Source: Alteromonas hispanica
GTDB lineage: Bacteria; Pseudomonadota; Gammaproteobacteria; Enterobacterales; Alteromonadaceae
Direction: 5' to 3'
NCBI RefSeq assembly: GCF_010500915.1
Contig: NZ_JAAAWP010000007.1
Coordinates: 124,001-188,000, forward strand
DNA: 64,000 nt
The notes under the pieces are model-generated. The model saw only the letters and a program-made list of their open reading frames with translations. It was not told the DNA's origin and ran no database searches. Position 1 is the stretch's first letter; every line of letters starts with the position of its first letter. This document shows positions 1 to 8,141 of the stretch, in pieces. The position numbers and the translations under genes were made by a program.

Positions 1-36
1 GACAAAAACGGTTCCCAAATACACCAGGAACCGCTT
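1..36 (-). terminator. Probable rho-independent terminator of hemN
   Basis: A 7-bp inverted repeat (CGGTTCC at 9-15 and GGAACCG at 27-33) is followed on the minus strand by a run of five T and TG. It lies about 70 bases past the hemN stop codon, so it most likely ends the hemN transcript. Confidence 0.6.
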
Positions 37-106
37 TATGCTGTTATTAGCGCATTATCTTTTCATCGATTAGCGCTAGAGCGCAACATGCCAGTAGTTG
101 CGCGCT

Positions 107-1516
107 TTAAATTGCTTTAGAGAAACGCGGTATTGTTTTGTTGTCTTTTGCCTGAGCGTTTGAATGAGCTTCCATATGTCCGTCTAAGTAAGCGTCGAAG
201 GTTGCACATATCGCTCTAATAAATATTCTTGCATGTTCTGGAACCACAATGCCATGTTCCATATGCAAAACTAATCCGTCTTTTTGTAATAAGCGAAGCG
301 CGTTAAGTTCGCTGGCAAAATAGTCATTAAAGATAATATTGTGCTTTCTCTCGATGTTATTTATGTCCAGCGATAAATTACACATTAAGCTTGATATTAC
401 GTCTCTTCTAATGAGGTCATCACTGGTTAACGACAGCCCTATTGTGGCAACAGGTTCGTTGTTATCTATCTTAGTGTAATAGTCTTTTAATTGTTTAGGG
501 TTTTGCGCGAAGGCATTTCCTATTGTGCTTATTGCAGACACGCCAAAACCGATTAAATCGGTGTTGCCATGCAGCGTGTAACCCTGAAAATTTCTATGTA
601 GTTTGCCCGCTTTTTTTGCCAACGCCAGGTTATCTGATTTTTTAGCAAAATGATCTAGCCCTATCATTTCATATCCAATCTTTTTGAATTCTTTTACCGC
701 CAAGTCATAAAGTTCTGCTTTAAGCTCCGCATTAGGTAAAATGTCGTCGGCGAACTTACGTTGCGCGGCAAAACGCTCCGGTAAATGTGCATAACTAAAT
801 AGCGATATTCTGTCTGGTGAAATCGCTTTTGTTGCAGCTATGGTTGTCCTGAACGTGTGGATAGACTGGTGGGGGAGGCCGTAAATAAGATCCAAGTTAA
901 TAGAGTTGAACCCTAGGTTTCGGGCTTCGAACACTAAATCTGAAATATGCAGCGTACTTTGCACACGGTTTATGGTTTGCTGAACTTGAAAGTCTGTATC
1001 TTGTAGCCCAAAGCTTAGCCTGTTGTAACCTAAGTCTTTTAGCGTATTGAGGTAATGCAAATCTACATTGCGCGGATCGAGTTCAATAGACATTTCAGCG
1101 TCTTCATCAAACGATATGTATTTTTTTAGCAATGCCATTAAGGTAGTTTGTTGCTCAGCACTGAGAAAGCTCGGCGACCCGCCGCCAAGGTGCAGCGACA
1201 CAGCCATTTTATCCTTATACAAGTTTGATTTAGCGACTATCTCTTTTTCAATATACGCGAGATACTCATCTGCTTTGCTGTTGTGTCGAGTCACAATTTT
1301 GTTACAACCGCAGTAATAGCAAAGAGTTTTACAAAAAGGGATGTGAATATACAGGCTTATGCTATCAGCTTTAGTGGCTTTATTTGCAATGCTAAGAATG
1401 TCATTGTTTACTGGCGAAAAGTTTAGAGCAGTAGGGTAGGAAGTATAACGTGGCGCATGCTTGGCGTATTTCTCAATGGTAGTGGTGCGAGCCTGGCTCA
1501 CCTGTTTCACTGTCAT
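107..1516 (-). CDS. hemN: Oxygen-independent coproporphyrinogen III oxidase (radical SAM)
   Basis: HemN converts coproporphyrinogen III to protoporphyrinogen IX in haem synthesis without oxygen, using S-adenosylmethionine and a 4Fe-4S cluster in the cytoplasm. The 469-residue protein has the family's usual length. The N-terminal stretch ERYAKHAPRYTSYPTA-like region (residues 16-30) is typical. The cluster-binding cysteines are C62, C66 and C69 (CxxxCxxC), followed by C71 as in HemN. A glycine-rich SAM-binding GGGSPS motif follows, and the C-terminal HemN domain is complete. The gene stands alone on the minus strand. A near-consensus FNR/Anr half-site pair lies 68 bases upstream, which fits anaerobic induction. 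The start is the ATG at 1516. Confidence 0.95.
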   Translation of the reverse strand: MTVKQVSQARTTTIEKYAKHAPRYTSYPTALNFSPVNNDILSIANKATKADSISLYIHIPFCKTLCYYCGCNKIVTRHNSKADEYLAYIEKEIVAKSNLYKDKMAVSLHLGGGSPSFLSAEQQTTLMALLKKYISFDEDAEMSIELDPRNVDLHYLNTLKDLGYNRLSFGLQDTDFQVQQTINRVQSTLHISDLVFEARNLGFNSINLDLIYGLPHQSIHTFRTTIAATKAISPDRISLFSYAHLPERFAAQRKFADDILPNAELKAELYDLAVKEFKKIGYEMIGLDHFAKKSDNLALAKKAGKLHRNFQGYTLHGNTDLIGFGVSAISTIGNAFAQNPKQLKDYYTKIDNNEPVATIGLSLTSDDLIRRDVISSLMCNLSLDINNIERKHNIIFNDYFASELNALRLLQKDGLVLHMEHGIVVPEHARIFIRAICATFDAYLDGHMEAHSNAQAKDNKTIPRFSKAI

Positions 1517-1555
1517 GACATTTCTTCTTGTTGAGGGTTTTGAGTAGACATGGGT

Positions 1556-1597
1556 ATGTTATCGAGTAACAAAGGATGATGAGTTGATCTGGTTCAA
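1556..1597 (-). promoter_or_regulatory. Putative FNR/Anr-dependent promoter of hemN
   Basis: TTGATCTGGTTCAA at 1584-1597 matches the FNR/Anr consensus TTGAT-N4-ATCAA at nine of ten positions. On the minus strand a possible -10 element (TAACAT, bases 1561 to 1556) would put transcription start near 1549. The site would then be centred about 41.5 bases upstream, the class II FNR geometry. The sequence match is visible; binding and the start site are inferred. Confidence 0.55.
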
Positions 1598-2420
1598 TAT
1601 TTTGTATTTTTACTGCTGTTTTTTTGCGCTTTTTCCTGTGATTTCCTTTCAGGCACTTTGGGTGAGAAAAAAGGCACTTAGGCTGCCCGAACCCGTGGGT
1701 GCACGAGAAATACCTAGCGAAGTAGAGGTAGAGAGTGAGAAGCAAGAAGCTGAACAAGAAGCCATACAAGAGGCTATACAAAAACCCATAAAAATACTAC
1801 TTACAGGTGATTCAGCAGCGGCAGGCGTGGGAGTTGAGACACAAAACGATGCTTTGCTAGGCAATCTTCAACAGCAGCTATTAAGTGAAGATAATATCGC
1901 GGCATCTATCTGTTTATTAGCAAAAGGGGGGCTTGCTACTCAGGGGTTACTGGAGTTGCTTCAAAAAGAAAACCCGCGGCGTTTCGACATTGCCGTAGTT
2001 TCTATTGGTGTTAATGATGTCACTCGGTTTACGTCACTGAAAGCGTGGAATACTAACGTGAGTCTTATCTACCAATTGCTCGTACAAAAGTTTGGGTGCA
2101 AATTAGTGATTTTCTCGGGTTTACCTCCGATGGCTGAATTTCCTGCGATACCTCAACCTTTGCGATATGTATTGGGGCTGCGTGCGGCTATGCTCAATAA
2201 CGCACTAGAAAAAAGCCTGATTTCACTGCCGTTTGGCCGTTTATTGACAGTGAACTTATTGAACAATAATTTTCACACTTATAGTCATTTAGTTAAAAGA
2301 AAGCCTCTGCTAAATGCAAACATGATGGCCATTGATGGTTTTCATCCGTCATCTGCAGGCTACGCAATTTGGGCAAAGCAAATTGTTACTCTTATCAGAG
2401 AAAATAACACGCCCTGGTAA
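1584..2420 (+). CDS. SGNH/GDSL-family hydrolase with N-terminal membrane anchor
   Basis: This is a predicted esterase or lipase of the SGNH superfamily. It starts with a hydrophobic segment (about residues 2-27), probably a membrane anchor or uncleaved signal. A Glu/Gln-rich linker follows (about 44-66), then the catalytic domain. Block I is LLTGDSAAAG with nucleophile S77. Block III is the GVND motif, and block V is DGFHPSSAGY, which carries the catalytic Asp and His. The substrate cannot be told. The start is a TTG at 1584, the only reasonable start ahead of the hydrophobic segment, but it overlaps the FNR-like site of the divergent hemN, so the true start is uncertain. The neighbouring genes are unrelated. 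Confidence 0.82.
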   Translation: MIWFNILYFYCCFFALFPVISFQALWVRKKALRLPEPVGAREIPSEVEVESEKQEAEQEAIQEAIQKPIKILLTGDSAAAGVGVETQNDALLGNLQQQLLSEDNIAASICLLAKGGLATQGLLELLQKENPRRFDIAVVSIGVNDVTRFTSLKAWNTNVSLIYQLLVQKFGCKLVIFSGLPPMAEFPAIPQPLRYVLGLRAAMLNNALEKSLISLPFGRLLTVNLLNNNFHTYSHLVKRKPLLNANMMAIDGFHPSSAGYAIWAKQIVTLIRENNTPW

Positions 2421-2580
2421 AGAAATATGAACTGTTCGTTGTCTCGCTAATTTGCATACCTGGTATAAACCATTTACGGTGATTGTGGTCACTAAATATT
2501 CGGGGCGATAAATTTTGGTTTGTAGCCCCAAAAATTCTTTTTTTTATTGCGTTTATTTTACGAACGTTAAACGAGGCCAA

Positions 2581-3231
2581 ATGCGAACAATAACAATTGA
2601 TATGGTGTCTGACGTAGTGTGCCCTTGGTGCATTGTAGGTTATAAACATTTACAGCAGGCCATCGATTCACTGGCGCAGGAAAATATAACGGTTGACGTA
2701 AAGTTTCACCCTTCTGAACTAAACCCTGCTATGACAGAAGAAGGCCAAAATTTACGTGAGCACGTGATGGAAAAATATGGCATCACCGAGCAGCAAAGTG
2801 GTGCGAACAGACAGAGGTTAGTGGAGGCAGGTAAAGCCATTGGGTTTGAGTTTAACCTTGCCGATGATGCAACAATGCAAAACACCTTTAAAGCTCACCA
2901 ACTTATCCACTATGCAGAGGAAGCAGGGTTGGCGCTAGCAATGAAGATGCGTTTATTCGAAGCTTATTTTTCAGAGGGAAAAAACATTAATAATTTAGAT
3001 GTTTTAGTTCAGGAAGGCGGTATTGTCGGTTTAGATAAGCTGGGCATTACAGAGGCGCTTGAGAGTGAACGCTATGCAGATATTGTTCGGCAAAAGGAGT
3101 CGGCTTGGATGCAGCGTGGTATTCAGAGCGTGCCAACATTCGTTATTGGAAATCAGGGAGTTGCTGGTGCGCAAGAACCCGCAACGTTAGCAGCATTTAT
3201 AAAGGACGCTGCAAATAGCGCTAACGCCTAG
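2581..3231 (+). CDS. DsbA-family (FrnE-like) thioredoxin-fold oxidoreductase
   Basis: This 216-residue protein belongs to the DsbA/FrnE branch of the thioredoxin fold. The redox motif CPWC is at residues 14-17, and a cis-proline loop (SVPTFVIG) lies near residue 192. There is no signal peptide, so it should act in the cytoplasm, as FrnE-like proteins and 2-hydroxychromene-2-carboxylate isomerase relatives do. The frame is open further upstream to 2515, but the ATG at 2581 gives the usual N-terminus (MRTITIDMVSDVVCPWC) with a purine-rich CGAGG before it. Its substrate is unknown. It is monocistronic as far as can be seen. Confidence 0.9.
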   Translation: MRTITIDMVSDVVCPWCIVGYKHLQQAIDSLAQENITVDVKFHPSELNPAMTEEGQNLREHVMEKYGITEQQSGANRQRLVEAGKAIGFEFNLADDATMQNTFKAHQLIHYAEEAGLALAMKMRLFEAYFSEGKNINNLDVLVQEGGIVGLDKLGITEALESERYADIVRQKESAWMQRGIQSVPTFVIGNQGVAGAQEPATLAAFIKDAANSANA

Positions 3232-3313
3232 CTTTCCTCTGCTAGTTTTACCAACCCCGGCTAACACCACCTCTAACGCTGCTGCAGCTTCTCTGCTTAC
3301 AGCCTTGCTTATT

Positions 3314-3346
3314 TTGGGAGAGTCAGCATCACTGACATTCTCCCAA
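3314..3346. other. Two-part hairpin in intergenic region
   Basis: TTGGGAGA pairs with TCTCCCAA, and inside this GTCAG pairs with CTGAC around the loop CATCA, with a two-base bulge. No T-run follows on either strand, so it is not a standard terminator. It may be an RNA structure ahead of the acyl-CoA operon or an end-of-transcript structure for the upstream gene. Confidence 0.4.
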
Positions 3347-3443
3347 TAGCTTCACATGATGAACCCCCATTCAAAATATCAATTAAACTTATGCAAGTAG
3401 TTTTCTTAGTATGTTTAACATATTAGTAACATACGAGCATGAA

Positions 3444-4130
3444 ATGACAGATATCTATTTAGTTCGTCACGGACAAGCGTCTTTTGGCAAGGCTAATTAC
3501 GACAAACTAAGCGAGCTTGGGGCGCAGCAAGCCATATGGCTGGGCGACTATTTTCATCATCGCGATATACATTTCGATTCTGTATTTATGGGAGACATGG
3601 TAAGGCATCGAGAAACTAACGAGGGGATTGCAAAAGGATTGTCTGCAGGGGGGAAATCACTTCCTGAGGCGACACGAGATAGCTCACTCAATGAATTCAA
3701 CTTCCAAGCGGTTGCCGCTGCCTATCTCAATCTCTTTCCCGAAGACAGAGTGCCTGAGGGATCGTCACCCGCCGAATTTTATCGTTTATTAAAAAAAGCC
3801 ATGCTTGCTTGGTCGCAAGACAAACTTCCTCATGAACTTCTAGACGAAACATGGGCACAGTTCGAGGGACGGGTAAGTAATATGCTCACGCACCTGCAAA
3901 ATATGGATGCCAAACGTGTATTGGTTGTAAGCTCGGGCGGAGCCATTGCCATGATGCTAAAACACATTTTGGGCTACGACTCCGCCACAGTTATCAATAT
4001 GAATTTGCAGATACGCAATGCTAGCTTTTCACAATGCTTCGCCAACAAGCGGGGTGTTCATCTAAATAACTTCAACAGCGTACCTCACCTGGATGTGATC
4101 GACAGGTTGCACGCCATTACCTACAGCTAA
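3444..4130 (+). CDS. Histidine phosphatase-superfamily protein (phosphoglycerate mutase-like)
   Basis: This 228-residue protein is the first gene of an acyl-CoA catabolism operon. The phosphate-accepting motif is at the N-terminus (YLVRHGQ, H9). The usual second catalytic His, in a VxHGG-type motif, is here [10 protein letters not shown], so Ser replaces His. Superfamily members with SGG at this place are common, so the protein may be an altered phosphatase or a non-classical one. The ATG at 3444 is chosen because it puts RHG at the usual distance; the frame is open to 3411. The gap to the next gene is 11 bases. A phosphatase beside a kinase-like gene suggests linked phosphate chemistry, but that is inference. 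Confidence 0.85.
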   Translation: MTDIYLVRHGQASFGKANYDKLSELGAQQAIWLGDYFHHRDIHFDSVFMGDMVRHRETNEGIAKGLSAGGKSLPEATRDSSLNEFNFQAVAAAYLNLFPEDRVPEGSSPAEFYRLLKKAMLAWSQDKLPHELLDETWAQFEGRVSNMLTHLQNMDAKRVLVVSSGGAIAMMLKHILGYDSATVINMNLQIRNASFSQCFANKRGVHLNNFNSVPHLDVIDRLHAITYS

Positions 4131-4141
4131 ACGGGACAGCT

Positions 4142-5356
4142 ATGAACTTTGAATATAATGAAAAAACACAGGCGCTTTTGGAAAAATTAAGAGCCTTCAT
4201 GAAAGAAGAAGTGTACCCCATAGAACAGGAGTACATTCACGCGGTAGAAAATGGTGAGAACCGATGGAAGACACCAGAGTTGATGCAAACGCTCAAGCAA
4301 AAGGCTCGAGATGCAGGCTTGTGGAATCTGTTTTTGCCAGAAGAATACAAGCCTTACGGCGCAGGGCTTACTAATGCCGAGTATGCGCCATTATGTGAAG
4401 AGATGGGGCGAGTACTATTTAGTTCTGAAATATTCAACTGCAGCGCGCCAGATACAGGCAATATGGAAGTGTTGGCAAAATACGGAAACGAAGAACAAAA
4501 AGAAAAGTGGTTGGTTCCGCTGTTAAACGGCGAAATTCGTTCTGCTTTTGCAATGACCGAGCCAGCGGTAGCATCTAGCGATGCAACAAATATTGAGACG
4601 TCTATTACACGCGAAGGTGATGAATACGTTATTAACGGTAAAAAGTGGTATACCAGTGGTGCCATGAATGAAAACTGCAAAATCATGATAGTGATGGGGA
4701 AAACCGATTTTGATGCTCCTCGTCATCAGCAGCAATCGCAGATATTAGTTCCTGTCGATACTAAAGGCGTGACGATTGTAAGACCTATGGCAGCGATGGG
4801 CTTTTATGATGAGCCTATTGGTCACGCTGAAGTTCTGTTTGAGAATGTTAGAGTGCCTGCCGAAAACTTGCTTGTGGGCGAGGGTAAAGGCTTTGAAATT
4901 GCCCAAGGTCGTCTAGGCCCAGGCAGAATACATCACTGCATGCGTTTAATTGGTTGTGCTCAACGCGCCCTCGATATGGCGTGCGAGCGTGTGGAAGCAC
5001 GTGTAGCCTTTGGCAAGCCTCTAGCAAAACAGCAATCGGTTCGCGAAAGCATTGCTAAAATGCATTGTGACATTGAGCAAGCTCGATTACTCACATTGAA
5101 AGCTGCGGACAAAATGGACAGGTATGGAAATAAAGTATCTAGAGATCTTATCGCAGCCATAAAAATTGTTGCACCTACTATGGCATGTAACGTTATTGAC
5201 GAGTCTATTCAAATGCACGGTGCGGCCGGGACTAGCCAAGATTTCGTGCTATCTGCAATGTATGCCTACGCGCGTACAATTAAGCTAGCAGACGGTCCAG
5301 ATCAAGTGCATATGATGCAGCTGGGCCGCAATTTAATTGCTGATAAAAACGCATAG
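4142..5356 (+). CDS. Acyl-CoA dehydrogenase family protein (LvaC/ACAD11-like)
   Basis: This is a 404-residue flavoenzyme of the acyl-CoA dehydrogenase fold. The N-terminal helical domain is followed by the FAMTEP flavin-contact motif at 136-141, the beta domain, and a C-terminal helical domain with [12 protein letters not shown]. It sits 9 bases upstream of an APH-type phosphotransferase. That pairing is found in Pseudomonas putida LvaC-LvaA and in animal ACAD10/11. There the kinase phosphorylates a 4-hydroxyacyl-CoA and the dehydrogenase-fold enzyme converts it to a 3-hydroxyacyl-CoA. The family assignment is firm. The substrate class is inferred from the pairing. A plain 2,3-dehydrogenase role remains possible. 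Confidence 0.9.
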   Translation: MNFEYNEKTQALLEKLRAFMKEEVYPIEQEYIHAVENGENRWKTPELMQTLKQKARDAGLWNLFLPEEYKPYGAGLTNAEYAPLCEEMGRVLFSSEIFNCSAPDTGNMEVLAKYGNEEQKEKWLVPLLNGEIRSAFAMTEPAVASSDATNIETSITREGDEYVINGKKWYTSGAMNENCKIMIVMGKTDFDAPRHQQQSQILVPVDTKGVTIVRPMAAMGFYDEPIGHAEVLFENVRVPAENLLVGEGKGFEIAQGRLGPGRIHHCMRLIGCAQRALDMACERVEARVAFGKPLAKQQSVRESIAKMHCDIEQARLLTLKAADKMDRYGNKVSRDLIAAIKIVAPTMACNVIDESIQMHGAAGTSQDFVLSAMYAYARTIKLADGPDQVHMMQLGRNLIADKNA

Positions 5357-5365
5357 GGAATTAGT

Positions 5366-6427
5366 GTGAGTGAAGAAAAAGCAACAGCGCCTCATGCGTT
5401 AGATTTAGAAGTTCTTAATCACTATTTAGCCGCTGCATGCGCCGAAATTGGGCATGTAAGCAGCGCTGATAAGTTTTCCGGTGGTCAGTCAAATCCTACC
5501 TTTAAGCTGAGTTCTGAAAAGGGAACGTTTGTACTGCGAAGACAGCCGCCTGGCAAATTATTAAAATCTGCCCATGCAGTAGATAGAGAATTTAGAGTTA
5601 TAAACGCCTTGCAAGAAAGCAACGTGCCGGTTCCTAAAGCATACCACCTGTGCGAAGACACCAGCGTAATAGGCAGTATGTTTTACATTATGGCTTACGT
5701 AGAGGGTGAGATTTTTTGGAACAGTGCGTTACCTGAAATAGCGTCGGCAAAAACTCGCGGTGCAATGTACGACGAAATGAACAGAGTGTTAGCGTCTTTG
5801 CACAGCGTGGACATTCAAGCGGCGGGTCTAAGCGATTACGGTAAACCTGGCAGTTATTTTGAGCGACAATTGAGCCGGTGGACCAAGCAGTATCGCGCGT
5901 CAGAGCTAGAGCATATCGAAGAAATTGAACAGCTTATTAGTTATCTTGAAGCAAATTTACCGGAGGATGATGGTCAGACATCACTAGTTCATGGAGATTT
6001 CAGGCTCGACAATATGATGTTTGATATGAGTGATAGCGACAACCCAAGAGTGATTGCGGTGCTCGACTGGGAGTTATCGACTTTAGGGCACCCCTATGCA
6101 GACTTAGCATATCAATGTATGCAGCTTAGACTACCCTCTGATATTGCACACGCGGCAGGATTAGGCGGGCTAGATCGGGAAGCCTTGGGTATTCCGTCAG
6201 AGCAGGCCTATGTGAATGCCTACTGTCAGCGTCGAAATATTGAGAAAATAAACAATTGGACCTTCTATCTAGCTTTTAGCTTTTTCCGCTTAGCAGCCAT
6301 TTTGCAGGGCGTGGTAAAACGTGCTCACGACGGCAATGCGTCGAGCGAAAAAGCAATGCAGTTAGGCGCCATGGTGCGTCCATTAGCACAAATAGCTAAC
6401 CAAACCATACATCAAGATAGCGAATAA
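5366..6427 (+). CDS. APH-family phosphotransferase (ACAD10/LvaA-like acyl-CoA kinase)
   Basis: This 353-residue kinase-fold protein has an N-terminal ATP-binding lobe with a glycine-rich loop (FSGGQSNPTFKL, about 37-48). The catalytic loop is HGDFRLDN (HGD at 209-211) and the metal-binding segment is VLDWELST. Such proteins are often labelled aminoglycoside phosphotransferases. The partner here is an acyl-CoA dehydrogenase 9 bases upstream, so the likely substrate is a hydroxyacyl-CoA, as shown for LvaA of P. putida. Antibiotic resistance is not indicated. The start is a GTG at 5366. The next gene follows after 44 bases, so the operon continues. Confidence 0.88.
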   Translation: MSEEKATAPHALDLEVLNHYLAAACAEIGHVSSADKFSGGQSNPTFKLSSEKGTFVLRRQPPGKLLKSAHAVDREFRVINALQESNVPVPKAYHLCEDTSVIGSMFYIMAYVEGEIFWNSALPEIASAKTRGAMYDEMNRVLASLHSVDIQAAGLSDYGKPGSYFERQLSRWTKQYRASELEHIEEIEQLISYLEANLPEDDGQTSLVHGDFRLDNMMFDMSDSDNPRVIAVLDWELSTLGHPYADLAYQCMQLRLPSDIAHAAGLGGLDREALGIPSEQAYVNAYCQRRNIEKINNWTFYLAFSFFRLAAILQGVVKRAHDGNASSEKAMQLGAMVRPLAQIANQTIHQDSE

Positions 6428-6471
6428 AATGCAAAACGAGCGTTTGGTGTAAAACAGAATACGGAGTAAAC

Positions 6472-7446
6472 ATGAAAGCCATAGTATGCGAAGCCTTTGG
6501 GCCTGTAGAGGATTTACGAGTACAAGACGTTGCTGACCCAGTAGCGAAACCCGGCTATGTAGTGGTTGACGTTCAAGCCGCAGGAGTGAATTTCCCCGAT
6601 GGACTTTTGGTTCAGGGGTTATATCAAATGCAGCCAGATTTTCCGTTTATTCCAGGGAACGAGGTGGCTGGTGTGATTTGTGAAGTGGGTGAGGGTGTTA
6701 GTCACGTTAAGAAAGGGCAGCGAGTCATTGCACTGTCTAACTTAGGTGGTTACGCAGAAAAAGTTGCGGTACAAGCCAGCCATGTTATGCCACTGCCAGA
6801 CTCGATTGATGTGAATGAAGGAGCGGCGCTAGTGACCGCCCACGCCACTGCACATCACGCCTTAAAACAGCGTGCTAAGCTGCAGCCCGGTGAGACACTA
6901 GTTGTTACGGGCGCTGCGGGGGGTACTGGTCTGGCGGCGGTGCAAATTGGCAAAACCATGGGGGCTAAGGTTATTGCTGTGTGCTCAACAGACGAAAAGC
7001 TTGCCTTAGCTAAAGAGCACGGCGCTGATATTCTTATTAATTATAAAGAGAAAGACTTAAAAGAAACGTTAAAAGAAGTGACTGAAGGTAAAGGTGCTGA
7101 CGTCATTTATGAGTGCGTCGGTGGTGATACTTTTCACGCATGTAGCAGAAGTATGGCGTGGGAAGGTCGGTTGTTAGTTGTCGGGTTTGCTGGTGGCGAG
7201 ATACCAAAGTTCCCTGTTAATTTGGCGTTGGTAAAAGGCTACTCGGTAATGGGCGTATTTTGGGGGTCCTTCACCCAGCACGATCCAAAAGGGTTTGCAG
7301 CAAATATGCAAGAGCTTCTTACTTGGTATGTTCAGGGCAAAGTGAAGGTGGTGGTCGATGAAGCTCTTCCGTTAGAACAAGCTACAAAGGCAATGACCAA
7401 AGTGATGAATAGAGAAGTTAAAGGGAAAATGGTGATTGTTCCTTAA
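6472..7446 (+). CDS. NADPH:quinone oxidoreductase-like MDR enzyme
   Basis: This is a 324-residue zinc-free medium-chain dehydrogenase/reductase. The N-terminal GroES-like domain contains GVNFPDGLLVQGLYQ, and the Rossmann motif is TGAAGGTGLAAVQIG (GAAGGTG at 147-153). No zinc-binding cysteines are visible. It should use NADPH to reduce a quinone or an enoyl/enone substrate in the cytoplasm. As the last gene of the operon with the dehydrogenase and kinase, it could handle an unsaturated intermediate, but this is inference. AACGGAGTAA before the ATG gives a good ribosome binding site. A clear terminator follows at 7521. Confidence 0.9.
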   Translation: MKAIVCEAFGPVEDLRVQDVADPVAKPGYVVVDVQAAGVNFPDGLLVQGLYQMQPDFPFIPGNEVAGVICEVGEGVSHVKKGQRVIALSNLGGYAEKVAVQASHVMPLPDSIDVNEGAALVTAHATAHHALKQRAKLQPGETLVVTGAAGGTGLAAVQIGKTMGAKVIAVCSTDEKLALAKEHGADILINYKEKDLKETLKEVTEGKGADVIYECVGGDTFHACSRSMAWEGRLLVVGFAGGEIPKFPVNLALVKGYSVMGVFWGSFTQHDPKGFAANMQELLTWYVQGKVKVVVDEALPLEQATKAMTKVMNREVKGKMVIVP

Positions 7447-7520
7447 TTCAGGCTTCGTTCAAGAGAAGTAAATTTTTGTGCTGAAAAGTGCCTAAGGTTC
7501 TAGAGTGCAAAAACCAAGAG

Positions 7521-7551
7521 CCGCATAATGAAACGTTATGCGGTTTTTTTA
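7521..7551 (+). terminator. Rho-independent terminator of the phosphatase-to-MDR operon
   Basis: CCGCATAA (7521-7528) pairs perfectly with TTATGCGG (7536-7543) around a 7-base loop and is followed by seven T. It lies 75 bases past the MDR stop codon. Confidence 0.85.
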
Positions 7552-7699
7552 TGGATGGTATTCGCTTCCATTGAGAATGGGCGCTATGCGGACTAATGGT
7601 ATAAAGAGCGAGTAAAGAGTCAAAAACGAACTAACAGGTGAGATTATCAAGAGAGCGCTTTCACGTCTAATTTGTCCATAGCTGTTAGCCCAAAAACAA

Positions 7700-7987
7700 T
7701 TAATCAGACTTTTGATTGACGTTTTGAAGTAAAGGATGGATAAACGGTGTGCTATGGTTTTTTTGACCGCTTTTTGCCGTGACCGATAACAGTTTCAATA
7801 TGGTACTTGGCGATGTTTGGGTAATACGGCGCACCTTCTTGGTGGTCGAATGCGCTTGCAACGTCGATACCCCAGCCGAAACGCTAGTCTTATTTTCAGC
7901 AGCGTGGGCGTTCAAAGGGGAAACCAAAGTAACGAAGCAAAAGACAGAGCAAATAGTAGATATGTTGTACACGAACCGTGTTGTCAT
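7700..7987 (-). CDS. Hypothetical small secreted protein
   Basis: I do not recognise this 95-residue protein. It begins with a convincing signal peptide: a short polar n-region, a hydrophobic core rich in Ile, Val and Phe, and an AHA-A type cleavage site near residue 29. The mature part is short, rich in Ser, Thr and Lys, and has no known motif. Two other frames are open on the plus strand in the same place (7779-7994 and 7817-8110), but neither looks protein-like. The signal peptide is the main reason for preferring this one. No strong ribosome binding site is visible before the ATG. Confidence 0.4.
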   Translation of the reverse strand: MTTRFVYNISTICSVFCFVTLVSPLNAHAAENKTSVSAGVSTLQAHSTTKKVRRITQTSPSTILKLLSVTAKSGQKNHSTPFIHPLLQNVNQKSD

Positions 7988-8112
7988 AAGTTGATGTCTC
8001 TGCGATACGAAAGGAGAGGAACGTCGGAGGCGGTTGCACGCGCCTCGTCAGTCACACTTTGTTTGTTCCTCTCTATTAAAACTAAAGCCCTAACAAAACA
8101 AAATAGATAAGC

Positions 8113-8128
8113 TTATACCTAGGTATAA
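8113..8128. repeat. 16-bp perfect palindrome with CTAG centre
   Basis: TTATACCTAGGTATAA is a perfect inverted repeat 14 bases past the SDR stop codon. AGCT on both sides makes the symmetry longer, though imperfect. It could be an operator or the core of a weak AT-rich hairpin at the end of the SDR transcript. Confidence 0.5.
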
Positions 8129-8141
8129 AAAGCTATACTCA

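Noticed and set aside
1473..1781. Open frame on the minus strand overlapping hemN and the hydrolase start
   Set aside because: It spans the intergenic promoter region, has no family-like sequence, and conflicts with two well-supported genes.
5366..6427. Aminoglycoside resistance reading of the APH-family gene
   Set aside because: Its place beside an acyl-CoA dehydrogenase fits an acyl-CoA kinase. APH folds are shared by many non-resistance kinases.
7817..8110. Plus-strand open frame between the MDR gene and the SDR gene
   Set aside because: No signal peptide, domain or ribosome binding site. The opposite-strand frame at 7700-7987 looks more protein-like.
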